A DNA stretch of 64,000 bases from Oryzias latipes (GCF_002234675.1 NC_019866.2:3888642-3952641), one strand, 5' to 3'; shown: positions 24,540 to 37,009, counted from the first letter of the stretch. Numbers and translations: made by a program. Notes: a model not told the origin generated them from the letters alone.

Positions 24540-25030
24540 ATCTTTTAAACTATTTTCAAAGCGTCTTTTGATTATAATGACGTTTTCGCCAAATATATAA
24601 AAAAAATCTGTCTTGTTTTCTAGGACATAGTTTCTACAGATTGACAGGAGTTCATTAGAAAGCCTGTCTCCACTTCCCATCATCCCGTTGTTTACACTCT
24701 TTCCCGCCATCTTACAGCCCCTCACAATCCCCGACATAACATTAACAGTGCAACAAAAGTGTTGGAGCTATCCAACCGTAAGGTTTTAAACCAGAGTCCG
24801 GCTCGGATGAGGAAGACAAAGACATAGTTGGATCTAGTTGTTTAGAAATGGATGCATCGGAATGGAGCAGGGAGCTTGTGCCCCACCGACTGCAGCTCCT
24901 AAGACACAAATACTCATGATTTACCAAAACTTGATAAACAGAAATGCATGATTTCATTTTAATCTTCTTTATATATGCTCTCAATCATGAGAAAAATGCA
25001 TAAGAACATGTTAAAAACACAATTTTTAAA
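24540..25030 (-). repeat. reverse-orientation copy of the 19553-19950 MITE family
   Basis: Shares (reverse complement) TTTTCAAAGCGTCTTTTG, CTTACAGCCCCTCACA, TGGATGCATCGGAATGGAGC, AGGGAGCTTG and GAACATGTTAAAAACACAAT with the family. It lies just upstream of the Myb/SANT coding exon and ends close to its acceptor. Confidence 0.65.
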
Positions 25031-25073
25031 TGTTTTTATTGATTCTTTTTTTTTTTTTTTTTTAAATCCATAG

Positions 25074-25672
25074 AATTTATTTGGACCGTGCAAGTTACAT
25101 GGCAGCTTGTCAATACCCGGCTGGAAATGGACCACGCTTTTGACCAGCCTGTGTGCAAGAAGAAGAAACTGTGGGAAGTGGTGGCAGAGAAAGTAAACAG
25201 CAAACTGAGGGAGTCGGAGGCCTCAGATTTCACAGTAAAAGCATACGAGTGTGATCTCAAGTGGAGAAATATGCTGGCCACATACAGGAAGAACGCAGAG
25301 CGGGCAAAGCGGCTGGGGCCCGCCAGCGTCCACTGGGAGTTCTTTAAGGCCATGCATGAGGTCCTGGGGAAGAGCAGAGATGAGATCGAAGCCCAGCGCA
25401 GGGCCAAGCTCAGTGGCACTAAGGTGGGCAAGGCTATAGCGAGCAAGAGGTTTACGCCAATCCTGCCCACGCCTCCCATTATGCCCGCTCCCTGTCCCGC
25501 CAAGCCTCCACAGGACGTCCTGCAACTGTACATGGATTTGCAGGAGAGGAAGTTGAACATGTGGGTGCAACAGAAAGCACTGGAGGAGAGGAAAATAGAA
25601 GCAATCAACAATCTGGCCCAGGCCATCTCCAGTCTGGCTCAGAAGAACAGGATGACAAACGAAGGACACTAG
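25074..25672 (+). CDS. Myb/SANT-like DNA-binding protein (Harbinger accessory-protein type)
   Basis: An acceptor (CCATAG) opens a long coding exon of about 199 codons ending in TAG at 25672. It starts with FIWTVQVTWQLVNTRLEMDH and continues LWEVVAEKVNSKL and CDLKWRNMLATYRKNAERAK. This is the Myb/SANT-like (trihelix/MADF) pattern with its three spaced Trp/aromatic positions. A Pro-rich linker (PILPTPPIMPAPCPAKPP) and a C-terminal coiled segment (LYMDLQERKLNMWVQQKALE) follow. In Harbinger transposons such a protein is the partner of the transposase, and NAIF1 is the domesticated human case. The upstream exon is unresolved: an ATG-containing exon at about 24318-24390 has a good donor but the wrong phase for FIWT. 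A start inside the exon at the ATG of LEMDH is possible but would cut the domain. Confidence 0.65.
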
Positions 25673-26640
25673 GACAGCAGCTTCTATCAGACTTTCATGA
25701 CACTATATTAATGCTGCGTGTTTTAAACCTCATCATAAAACATTTGATCAAAAAATAACAAACGGCTGATTTATCAGAATGGCTCACGTTAATTTTAATC
25801 TTATTGATACTTAAAGAGGTTGTTGTTTTTACTAGACTCCCAAAGAATGCAACAATAGTTTATTTTTTTTGCCTTAATCATCAGTACATCCATGTTAGTA
25901 TTTAGAAATACTAACAGTTTTACCAAAAACAAATGTGAAGCAACTACCAATCAAAGACAAACCTATTTTTTATAGTTTCAAATTTTGCTTGATCAGGCAG
26001 ATTGATGGTGATGACAGGAACTCTGCCCTCCTCTTGTCACTGAAGGTTTCAACTTCATATTTCTACAAAACATCAATATCCAGTTTTTTTCATAACCACC
26101 ATTTACAACCGCATACCCAGATCCCACTGGACATACGTGGAATGTGCAAACATGAAATGATTTGTCTTTAATTATTGTGTTGCTTTGAGGGAACGGCAGC
26201 TGAGTAAATTATTGACATTAACTACTCTTCAAAGTTGCAGAAAATTCAAAGTTTTTGTACATTTTTGTGTTTGGTTATTTTTTTTTTTAAACGTATAAAT
26301 TACACTTTTAATTCTTTGTTTTGTTGTCAAGATCAGAACATGTCTTAACTCCCTTTTCAAAACACAATCGGATATGAAAATGTTTATCAGCCGAAAGATT
26401 AATTTGCTTGAATTCCAAAGAAGTTCCTGCAGCAAACACATTGCTTAACTTTTTGTTTGGCTTTGTGTTTGTTTGTTTTTTAGTTGAAAAAATTTTTTAT
26501 TCTGAAAAGCACTTTTTCTTGTTTTTGTATGAAAAATGTTTTATAAATTAAGATTGAATTGATGGAATGGGACAAAACAGCAGTGACAGAAATTCAGGGA
26601 AATCCGATAAAGATGGTGTTCATCCTCACTGACCCACATA

Positions 26641-28276
26641 TTAAATCCTCGCACTGTTGACATTTTTAAACAGCAACTCTGCAACTCCATCTCGATGAAG
26701 AATCCCCTCCTCATCGACTGCTACTTCTCTCTCGGGGATCGGGGCCTCCTCTGTCTCAAAGGGTCCCTCAAACTCTTGTCCCGTGTTCAGGAAAACGTTG
26801 TGTAAAACACAAGCGGTCAGCACAACGGCTCTGGCTCGCTCAAAGTTTCCCACGTCCAGGTACTTGAGTCTTTGGAATCGAGCTTTCAGTTTAGCCACAG
26901 CCTGATCAAATGTCCCAAAATGCTCCTCTAGAGTTTGGTTGAAGAGCTCCTCCTTCCGTCCGCAGCTGTTTTCGTATGGAGTTAAAATCTGTGGAGTCAG
27001 TGGGTATCCGGCCCTTGCTACGAGGAAAGAACCTGAGGGCGTCAGATCAGGCTGCTGTGCAAGTCTGTTCCTCAGAGAGGTGCCTCTCCCGTCCTCTAAA
27101 CCTGTTCCAGCTCTGCAGTGGAGGATCTGGCCTCTGTGGTCACAAACCAGCTCCAGGCGGAGCCAGGAGCCAGGATGCGTCTCCATCTTCATTTTAGCCC
27201 TCTCCATGACACGTTTGCCTACTGGCAGACGGATTGGGATCCATGTGTGTCCCAGCACTCCTAGAACTTGAGGAACCCCTTTCCCGTTCTCCTGCTCGCC
27301 TTTTCCAAGCAGACTGGAAAATGGAACAAGCGTCTCCGCGGCGTCACTGCCTGGACGGTAACATTCAACCGTCAGTTACAACATTTCAGCCCAGAAATGA
27401 CCCTGACCCTCTAAACCCGCTTAAACTCACCAACTGGCCATCTAATGAGCTTCTCCTCCAGCCTGTTGATGCGCTCACAGAAAGAGAAGAAGATCCGGTG
27501 GATGTTTCCTTTCTCCAGCTGGAAGCGGTCAGACACTGCCCGGTAGCTGACCCGCTCCGACAGCAGCGTGAGAGACAGGAGGACCGTGTGGGACAGAGAC
27601 AGTCGAGCCCGTCCAGCCATCCGAGTCCCAGCTTTGGAGCTCTGCAGGAGCTCTGAGATGTGCTGGAGACAGAATCACAGCTCATCTCTGGATGCAACTG
27701 ACATTCAACATGTTCTCATTCACTCCCCAAACGCTATGAGGTTGACTTTATCCTACAGAAACGTTTACGATTGTTTTATTAATTTTTTTGGACATTAGGT
27801 GACACTTCAGGTCCAGACTTTATGGAAGTTTAAAATAAAGAAAAAGCATTTAAATACAAAGCAATCAGCAAATATTGGTAGCCTCCTTAAAATAATCAAG
27901 TTTTCTTTTTTTTTAAATCTGATATATTTCAGAAGCAAGTATCTGCTAAATATGTGGATGCTCATTCAGACCACGTGATCACCTGAACAGCCGCATCGTC
28001 CACAGAGTCCCGCTTCGGCTGGGACTCCACGGCTTCTGCAGACCCACTTTCTGTTCGCATTTGAGGCGCCGCGTTCGCTTGACTTTGTGTCAACTGTTCA
28101 TAAATACAAGGAGACTTCTTCCTTTTAAGTGTTGATGCCAGGTCCGACTCCAGGATCTGCTCCACCGCCTTGTCCAACTGATGCTCGAGCTCGACCGCGT
28201 TCAGAGGCTGCCATTCCCGCTCCATCATGTCCAAAACGGCTTTCCCCGCCGACAAAACATACTCAGTGACGTCCAT
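26641..28276 (-). CDS. HARBI1-like, Harbinger transposase-derived protein
   Basis: Three exons (28276-27983, 27662-27431, 27350-26641) encode 411 aa in one frame. Residues about 115-180 carry the N-terminal helix-turn-helix of the family (SLTLLSERVSYRAVSDRFQL, GNIHRIFFSFCERINRL, IRWPVG). The rest is a DDE_Tnp_4-type domain: LGVLGHTWIPIRLPV, VCDHRGQILHCRAG, GYPLTPQILTPYEN, KLKARFQRLKYLD, TACVLHNVFL. In active relatives the first catalytic Asp lies in a GCIDGTHI-type motif; here that position reads Gly (GVLGHTWI). The catalytic Glu of the ERxFGxLK motif reads Asp (DQAVAKLK). So it is probably not a working nuclease but a domesticated DNA-binding or scaffold protein. An in-frame ATG 60 nt further upstream (28336) is an alternative start. 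Confidence 0.8.
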
Positions 28277-29774
28277 CTGCGCGGATGAGAGGTGACCCAC
28301 GTCCACCTTTATCCACGCAGCGAGAAAAAAGTTCACAAATCAGACAGACCTTTAGCTCTTGCACCATAGCTAACTGCACACAGCTAGCTTAGCCTGTTGT
28401 TTGCTGCCTTCACGTACCGTTGGAAATTTGAGCGGCATGAGACGTTTAGGATCTTTCGGAAATCGTACATTAATTACCTTATGTCGAGAGTTTTATTTTA
28501 TAACAGCGCCAATAAATGACGCACTTCATTCAATACAAGTATACGTGTATTGTAGTATAAATGATGACAGGAGAGGTCGCTATCACGAGGCTTCACGCAC
28601 GCGCGTATATTAGTTTTTTTTTTTTTTTTTTATGTAAGGAGTAGTCCTCAGAAGACGCACACTCACAGGGAGTATATTTAAACTCCACACAGAAATAAAT
28701 GTTTCATTTATAAAGACATTTTTTTAACCAAATTCTACTTTCTTTCAACAACAACAAAAATAACTTTTACACTAGTTTTAGTTCAGAGGAAAAGCACAGC
28801 TTACCATCAGCAGCAGTTAACTGACAAAATGTCAACAGTAATAAATCACGGTGCAAAAACAGGTCAAAAACAATTGTTTTAATGTTAAATGAAACAAAAG
28901 TGCAGCTCTGTTTCCGCCACACAGTTCCACTGCTTTGATTTTCAAACACATTTTATGCAACAATAAACACTTTTGACATGGTCGGTGAGTGGGAAATAAT
29001 ACAGGAACTCCTGAATGAAGTTCACAGTTGTTTTACACCATAACCTTTATAAACTTTTTTACCCCCAGTTCAACTCAATATTCTATGGGTGATGTTAAAA
29101 GGGGTGTTCGGTACCAAAGATCAAAACAAAAGGAGTCAAATGAGCCGCCTGCTGTATCTGAAGCAATGAAGGCCACTCATTCAAATCACCGCCTTGATTT
29201 TCCAGCTACAATCTCGTTTTTAGATTCCAATAATCTGAAAACATGTCTGTTCTTTTTATAAATTCTTGTCCTTTACCTCAAAGATTGACCAATTCCCACC
29301 TTTTGTTGCAACACATTCAGACCAAAAAACATGTTAATCCTAATTTAAGTTTCATAAAGAAAGACAAACATAAAAGCCTAAAATGTCACAACTTCAAAAC
29401 TCAGAGTTTTAAGCCAGCAAAACAAGAACACAAAGTAAGACAGCAGTTACCTTACTTAAAAAATAAAAATTAAATAAAGAGGTACAAGTCTTAAATTCAG
29501 CCTTTACCAATCCAATGGATGACTGACAGTGTCATAACAAGTCCAACAGATGTTTCTGAAGGGTCTTGTAAAATGTTGTAAATTTATCTAGCATGCGCTT
29601 TCCAATTCAAGGCAATTTAGGTACCCTCCAATTACAAAGGGAGTCCATGTTTGTTGATGCCCTGCTGAAGATCTGCCAAAGACACAGGAAAACTTGTCTT
29701 GCAGAGGCATAACTTCCCAAAATGCAACCCATCCTTCCCTCTGCGTGTCCCTCCGGCGTCCCCGCTTCCTCCCC

Positions 29775-32219
29775 TCACTGGATGGCCTGCTCGTTGGCTG
29801 TGCTGCCTGAATCTTGGGGTTTCATGACATCAGGAAGCTCAGGCGGGGTGGAAAATGACTCGATCCTCAGCTGCTCAAATGAGTCGTCTGGGAGGAAAGG
29901 GACAAAAAAGGAAATGTGAGGTGAAAGGAACAGCCAGGACTGGAAGAGTTCGAGTGAAAACGATCAAATGAGCGAAGACGCGACTCACCACCCAGACGAA
30001 AGGCTAAACCCACTGTCGCCGGGGCTTGAGGTCGTGCTGTTTGATTCGTGAAGCCACAATTTCCAAGAGTCTGAGTGTCATTAAGCAGCACGTCATCCTT
30101 AAAAAAAAATACATAAAAGTGAAATGATGAAGAGCCAACTGTTCACTTGTTTTACTTAACATCTGAGAGGATCAACTTGAGAGTAGGGAAAAATCCAGCA
30201 AAATTAAAATAGTATGGATTAACCAGCATGCTGCCAGCAGTCATTTACATCTGCATGATCTTTTTTAAAGCCATTATTTAAAGCCATTATTGCATCTTTT
30301 TAAATGTTCGTCCTTGTGCTCTTTGCCTCAGAAAGGCAGATTCTTCACATATCTTTTGATAAAAGAGGTTTCAAACTTTTCTGTTTGCTCAGACTTTCAA
30401 TTTGTCTATAAATGTCTTTGTGAGAAAGACATTCGTCTGAACAGGAGCTCGCAGTCACCTCTAACAGTGGCTCAAGTTACTTGGCATGACCCCCTGGAAG
30501 ATTTCTGTCTAATGAATTTATGTAACGATGGAGGGGTCTATACCAGAAAGGCCTTACCACACCACACAAGCTGATTTTGAGTGTATACTATGTTCAAAAC
30601 TTAGGAGTTTGTATTTGTTAAGAAGGATTTCTTATCCAGGATTTTCTTTTAAAGCAGAATTCAACAATTCTTAGACCAGAGGAGTCATAATGTAGTTAAT
30701 GTTGTACAAATTATAGTTCATAGTTTTTAAAATATTGTTTTCCAAGATGATTGGAGTGGGACTTAAAATGAGAATGCATTAAAACCAGGCTTTCCAGGGT
30801 GTCCCCTGCCTTCACCCACAAGTGGCCGGGATAGGCTCCGGCAGCCCCGTGACCCCAAAAGGGATAAAAAAAAAGGATTGGAGAATGAATGAATGAATTC
30901 TAAAAGATTGTTCTGAGTTCCCTATGAATGATGACTGAGAACCTTCACCATCCAAACATATACGAAACTATCAGGTCTGGTTAACAAGAATTCATCCTGA
31001 AAAACAATGTGTCAATTTATGATAAACTAACAGCAAAAGCATAAAAGGAAAACATACATGGGGAGCGTTTAAGTCACCTTATATAGTCTCTGATCTTCAG
31101 GTGGCTTTTTCAAAATGCCTTCCACAATGCGCTTCAGTTCATAGACTGTGGTAGACTCTTTGGCATCTGTGAAGATGGTCGTCTTGTGACGTCTGATCAT
31201 TAAAAACACATCCTAAAACAACAACAAATGTCATTAGGAGAATGAAATAGTCCCTGATGTCACGCAGAAATGCTTACATCCCAAAAAGGCTTTTATTTTT
31301 AAAACAAAAACCTCATTCTGATAAGATCAATTTTTTGTTTTATAATGCAGATAGAAGCAAAACACAATTTCAAAGACTGAAAGCACGTATCATGAGGAAA
31401 AGATCAATAATCAATTAATGTTGTCAAGTCTTTTTCCCCTATTAAACCTCAATGGCAAATTCATGTCTATCAAATGTGTGAAAAGTAGGACTAGCATGAG
31501 TTAGCTTTATCTGCTTCAAAGCTAACAAACTATTTAGATATTTTGTACACATTATTGTCATGGGATCATTTTTATTAGCTAAAATCTGAAGTTGACTTAA
31601 TTGTTTGGCCTCCTAAAAGCAGCGATACATCTGTCGCTTAGCGTCTAGACTAGACGGGACAGCTTAGCTATTTCAGCGTTAGCTAATGCTAACCATTTCA
31701 CTAAACATTAGTTTCTCTTCGCTAAGGACAATTCTAGGATACGTGTGTTAATAATTACGAAACATACAGCATTTTACAATTAATCTGACCCTGAATCAAT
31801 ACAACTTAAGACTGTACTTGAGTATTTTTTGTCAAGTTCTTCCACTGACGATTACGTTAGCAACTTAGCTAACTCCCTCATGTAGCTATACATATTTAAG
31901 TTTTTTGTTTACTTATTGTTTGCGACAAACGTTATGACACATTTTAACCATTGCTAAACTTTTTTTTCCACCGACACTGCTGTCACGCTGTAAGAGTCAG
32001 CTGCCGTGTTCATTAGTGGAAGCTAATCGCTTTTAGCACAGGTTAGCTAAACACAAAGACGTCTGTTTTTAGAAAGATTTTTTTGTGACGCGCGGAATTA
32101 CGCGACTAATTTTAGACATTTTACAACGTAGACACGGTTTCGGTGAACTAGTAAGTTGGGTTTTAATAAGTCAAAAAGAGATGAATGTTGTGGGTTGTTA
32201 TGTTTTCCACACTCACCAT
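29775..32219 (-). CDS. elob: elongin B (TCEB2)
   Basis: A ubiquitin-like small subunit that pairs with elongin C, both in the elongin (SIII) elongation factor and as the adaptor of VHL/SOCS-box CUL2/CUL5 ubiquitin ligases. Exons: 32219-32217 (only the ATG), 31212-31078, 30097-29989 and 29887-29775, giving 119 aa (human 118). The sequence begins [20 protein letters not shown], followed by [37 protein letters not shown] and [20 protein letters not shown], which is textbook elongin B. The first intron splits the codons for Met1 and Asp2. Human ELOB maps to 16p13.3 rather than 16p11.2, so its place here is a lineage arrangement. Confidence 0.95.
30783..30895 (+). repeat. fish LINE/SINE 3' tail, second copy
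   Basis: CAGGGTGTCCCCTGCC, GGGATAGGCTCCGGCAGCCC and GACCCCAAAAGGGAT end in an (ATGA)n run. Same family as 7487-7586. It lies in elob intron 2. Confidence 0.65.
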
Positions 32220-32229
32220 TTCTTGCGGT

Positions 32230-33360
32230 TTGCTGCACACAGGAAAAAAAAGCCGCAACTGCACGACGACAACTCTGAGCTCATAACATTATTAGGCTGC
32301 CCCAACTGCGGTTCCACCTTCTGCCAGCTGGGGGCAGCAAAGACGCTCCCATTACAAACAGCTGCTTTTGAAAATAAAAGAAATCGTCCATGGACATTGC
32401 ACAAAATGGCAAAATAGAACTTAGAAAAATAAATGTTTATTTATGTGCATTAAATTGATTTAAAAAAAACAATCCCTTGTTTGATGAAATAGTTGTTTTA
32501 AATAGCCAAAACTCCAAATATACATCTATAATGTAAATTAAAGCAAATAGTGGTGGTTCAGTAATAGCATTGGTGACAGTTTAAGACCTTTTTAGACTAA
32601 ATCTTTCATGTCTAAAAACCTCAACATTTTAAATATACAGAAAACCTGCAACCTAAATAAATAAACAAAGAGGAGATCTCGCCTTTCGGACCATCACTCT
32701 ATATCTTTGGAATTCCCTTCTTTTGTGGCTGCGTCAGAACAACTCCATCAAATGTTTTAAAACTCAGGTAAAGATGAATTTATTTAGGATCGCTTGATAT
32801 TTTTTTTTCTAATGGTAATTTTAACTTTTATGTGCACTTAAATTGTGGAATGTTTTAAGCTGTCTGTGTTTGGGCTTTGGTTTTATGCTTTTATTTTTGT
32901 AACGCACTTTGCGGGTTTTATTCTGTAAAAGGTTTTATATGAATAAAAAAAAAAACTAAAGCTGTACTGTTAAAAGCAGTGAGTGCAGAGATCCACACAT
33001 CAGACAAAACCTCTCAAAGAACACAATTAGTTACGTTAATCAACAAAAACAACTGGAGAATCATTTAAAGAGGTGAAAAATACTTTATTCCTGGTTAAAA
33101 AAAAATCTTTAGTTCCCAGCAAGAATATATATGAAATTCTATCCTGGTTTAAATACAAAGCTGGCTTGGCTGCAGATTCAAAGGCCCTGAAAGTAAAAAT
33201 CAATTCATCAAATCCTGCACTACTGTTGGGAGAGAATTTGTTAAGTAGCTTAAAACATGAAGCTACTTTTTAAAAATATAAACAGCTACCCAACAACATA
33301 AAAAAAAATACAAAACACTCAATTTTCCAAACAAAATATAACAGATTCTTACCATTTTAG
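32230..33360. other. elob upstream region and THAP-gene 3' flank
   Basis: Both neighbours are on the minus strand, so this stretch should hold the elob promoter and the 3' UTR of the THAP-integrase gene. It is AT-rich with A runs; no coding exon is recognised. Confidence 0.4.
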
Positions 33361-33363
33361 GCT

Positions 33364-36300
33364 TCATCTTACAACAAAAACACTGTCTTGGATCTCGGAG
33401 GCAGAACGCTGTGGAACAGAGAGAACCCAGTTAATCCTTTAACCACCTTTAGACTTCAAATGTTCAAAGCTTACATCCAGCTCTCTGGGGGATCGATAAG
33501 GCTCCACTCCATTACAACAGAGTATTGAAAAAGGCCTGTTCTTCAGGGAGGGGTGTTCATTGAAGCACAGACTGAAAACTTTGGCCGGCAGGTAAACGTT
33601 CCAGTCAGCCGCGTGCTCCTCAGTGAGATCACACACCATCCTGTTGTGTTGGAGACAACCAAGCCTGACCTTTAATGACGAAACTCCAAAAAAACAAAAA
33701 ACAAAAGAGTCATCCTCAAAGTCATCTGAGCACCGGCCTGTCAATCAGCTGAGGTGTGACCAAATCCAAAGAGCCCGTCTGCTGATGTTGGACCACGATA
33801 GGGACGGAAATCTTCAGCTGATCTTTAAGCTCTTGGTTAACCTTGAACAAGGAAACAACAAATCACAAATAAATCCCAACATGGTCTTAAAAAATCTGCT
33901 AAAACTTATCCGGACGGAGTCATCATCAGTTTTCTCTGACGCATTTGATGACGGAAGGTTCTAAAATAGTTTTCACTCTTAGAGAGGGTGGAGGAGTGAG
34001 CTGCTCGTGGGTCAACTTAAGCATCAGTCATATCCTGTATGTGCTGAGGCATGATGGAGGAAGGAAAGGAGCACTTACTCAGGAGAAATTGGGTCATAGT
34101 TTGAACATGATGCCCCTTTATTTACTAATATTTACATTTCTGAAAGAAATATTAATTTTCTTAGTTGGCGCTACTGGCACCTTGTTCTAGAGCCTCTATC
34201 CTACTTTGGTGCCAACAAAAACACGTGTTGAAGTCTGCAGAAGTAGTGTAAATGAAACACTCACTTTGTGCACGATGTCATGAGGAAGTCTGGACAGGAT
34301 TCTGAAAGGGTATCCAAAGTAGGCGATCATATCTGCAACGTTCTTCGCCACATCTGAAGGAAGGCAGGACTGCATGGGCACGGCCTCCACCCATCTGGAG
34401 TAGTAGTCTGCGACGGTCAGAATGTATCTGTGGCCGTTCAGCGTCCGTGGCAGCGGCCCTCTGACGTCCAAGCCGAGCCACTGCCAAGCCTCCTGTACCT
34501 GCACGGCCAAAATGGCAAAGAGTCAGTTCCAGGCGAGGACTCTCATCTGTATGTTGCGTCAGCCTGTTTCTAAAAGATGTACCTCTATAATATTTACAGA
34601 GTCTTTATGGTTCGTCTGTGGAAACAGAAAGGAAAAATGAAAATTGCACTAATATTGAGAGATTTGGGGTGTTTTTTTATGACAGTTTTTCAGCTACTTA
34701 CAGTAAAATCAAAGTCTGGGATCCACTGAACAGTCTGTAAACGCACAAAGACATGTGAGAAGATAAATGCGCAGTTAGGATACTTCTTCTACTAACTATA
34801 ATTAGTTCAGGTCAAACACACACAACATAACGTACATGAGGTGCACAGTAATGTCCATGAAAGAAATGCGGAAACGATTTGATCTTCATCAATCCTTCAT
34901 CAGCTATGATTCTCCATCTCTCCAACTTTACAGGTTCTTTGTCTCTAGACATAAAAAAACACATGATTACCACAATAGAACCTCTAATAACAGAAAATAT
35001 CAGAGTAAAAAGACAAAAAAAAGTCAGATTTTTCAGATAAAACACTGTCAAATGGTTTCACTGCATTTTCATTTTAAATCATCTTTTCTTAAATGTGGTC
35101 CAAGTGGTCGTTTGATTTTTATTAAGACGTTTTTAAGCCAAAATTCTAAATTATTAGAAATTTGTGGCTGGGATCGTTGGCATGGAGCAACCCCATCCCC
35201 TCTTCCCATCACTTATAACCGAGCTATGACTTTACATCCACTCCCGCTTAGCTTACAGCCCCTCACACCCCCAACCTTACATTCCCGGCAAGCAACCCAT
35301 GCAGCTGTACAGATGCAAAACATACACAGATCTTTTTGTCCATAAGTAGGTCAGGGAGCTTGCAGAGTATTTTCTACGTCACAAATACGATCTTTTTCAA
35401 AGTGTTTGTTTCCTGCTCCTGATTCACAAAAAGAAATATTCAGAAATGTGATTTTTTTTTATATATATATGTCCTCCTTGATCAGAAAAATGCTACAACA
35501 ACATGTTAGAAACACAATTTAAAACGATCTTAGATATTGACGATAACATGAAGTGTCTTCTCAGTTCATTAGAATACTCATAAACCTGCCTTTGCTCATA
35601 TTTCTGGGTTAAAACTTCCAACCAGCTATCATGATAAGTGACAGATATTTGAAATAATTGAAACCTTTTACAGTGTGAATATCATAGAATGACTTCTAAT
35701 GAATGTTTTCTGATGATAATCAACCAGCACTTGATTTTGTTACTTGAAAAGAATCTATCGGATCAGAACCGGATTATGGCAACTATTCAAAACTATCAAA
35801 TGAATTAACTCAGTCAGTAGGAGTGGGATTGTATCAAATTGCATCTTCTCACCCCTTTTCAAGCAATACATTAAGCTCTACATGACTTTAGTTAATAGAC
35901 CATATCTTCAATTGAGCAAATGTGAATCAACTGTTTTTGTTTTTTCAGTTTTTTTATCTATGCATTAAATCATTTTTGTACTGAGTTTGATAAATCTGTG
36001 TGAAGTTTTTATTGCATTGGCTACAATAAATGGTTGAAATCAATCCATCAGTGGTGAAGACTTAGTGACATACGTTTGAGTTTGTTCTGTTTGGTCGACC
36101 TCTTTCTGCTGGGCGACGCTTCTGGATGTTTCTGCAGCAAACTGAACCGTCTCCGACTCCAAAGCTTCAGAACCAGCAGGCTGATTACAGAAGTTCAAGT
36201 TAGCAGATGGTATAAAGACCACAACAATAAACCGGTTTCATGTTTACGGGATAACACTTATATAAATTTCATTTTATTGCCGTTTAGTACCACCTTGCTT

Positions 36301-37005
36301 CTCTTTCGTCTCTGACTGGCAGACACCTAAAGAAAAAAGAAAAAAAAACATTACGGAAATTTTTTCTCATTATTTATGGTTCATGCCAACTTTACATAGG
36401 AGATATTCGTTTGTTTGTTTGTTTTTTAAACTATGGACAATCGGAGTCAGCAGGAAGTTATGACTGAGATGCAGACAGATGTTTCCATGGAGGACAGACA
36501 GAAACGCACAGACCTTTTTTTCCTGCTGTGTGATGATCTTTGAGGAGGAGAATATCGTAGGAACCGCGTCTCCTCGCAGAGTCACGTTCTTTCCTGTTCT
36601 GTCGATGTATTGCTCCTCAAAATGATGGATGCACAGCACAGAGAAGCGAGACGGAGTCCAGTCCTCCAGGTTCATATTCGTCAGCCATTTTTTGAGTTTT
36701 CTGCTGTTATTCAAAGGAAACCTGTTGGACAAGAGATTTCAAACTGAACCTTTCTGTTCTTTTCAACATCCAATCGATGCACTACATACATACGTAAATA
36801 ATCTGAGCCCCGTTCCCAGTCTGTTTAACAGATATCAAACTGTCTTATAGAGAACATTTGCCAAATATAACTCATTTTGCAGAATTTGGTTCACGTCTGT
36901 CTGTGTTGACTGTTTCTTTTCGACAGAAAGAGATTCTTACTTAAAGAATTTAACGTCGGAACCGCTTGACTCCTCGCAATTGTATGCACAACGATATCTT
37001 CCCAT
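33364..37005 (-). CDS. THAP zinc finger fused to a GIN/Ty3-type integrase domain (host gene)
   Basis: Eleven exons: 37005-36941, 36721-36514, 36326-36294, 36180-36074, 34944-34836, 34734-34702, 34615-34583, 34498-34265, 33841-33734, 33669-33475 and 33408-33364. They join in phase to a 389-aa frame. Residues 1-85 form a THAP domain: MGRYRCAYNCEESSGSDVKF (C2 of C2CH), KFPLNNSRKLKKW, SVLCIHHFEEQYI and the AVPTIF motif. After a Gln/Glu-rich linker, residues about 195-310 are an integrase core: WQWLGLDVRGPLP, GHRYILTVADYYSRWVEAVP and VADMIAYFGYPFRIL. The C-terminal part (VCDLTEEHAADWNVYLPAKV, NRPFSILCCNG) also resembles the GIN/Ty3 integrase region. The even exon structure and open frame indicate a domesticated host gene. 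GIN1 and GIN2 are known vertebrate precedents; I do not know of a named gene with an added THAP finger. The exact last exon is uncertain. Confidence 0.7.
35150..35525 (-). repeat. reverse-orientation fragment of the 19553-19950 MITE family
   Basis: Contains CTTACAGCCCCTCACACCCC, TCCTGCTCCTGATTCAC and ACAACATGTTAGAAACACAAT. Lies in intron 4 of the THAP-integrase gene. Confidence 0.55.
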
Positions 37006-37009
37006 TTTT

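Noticed and set aside
33364-37005. Ty3-type retroelement insertion rather than a gene
   Set aside because: The integrase-like part is split by many phase-matched introns with no terminal repeats or other retroelement parts, so a host gene fits better.
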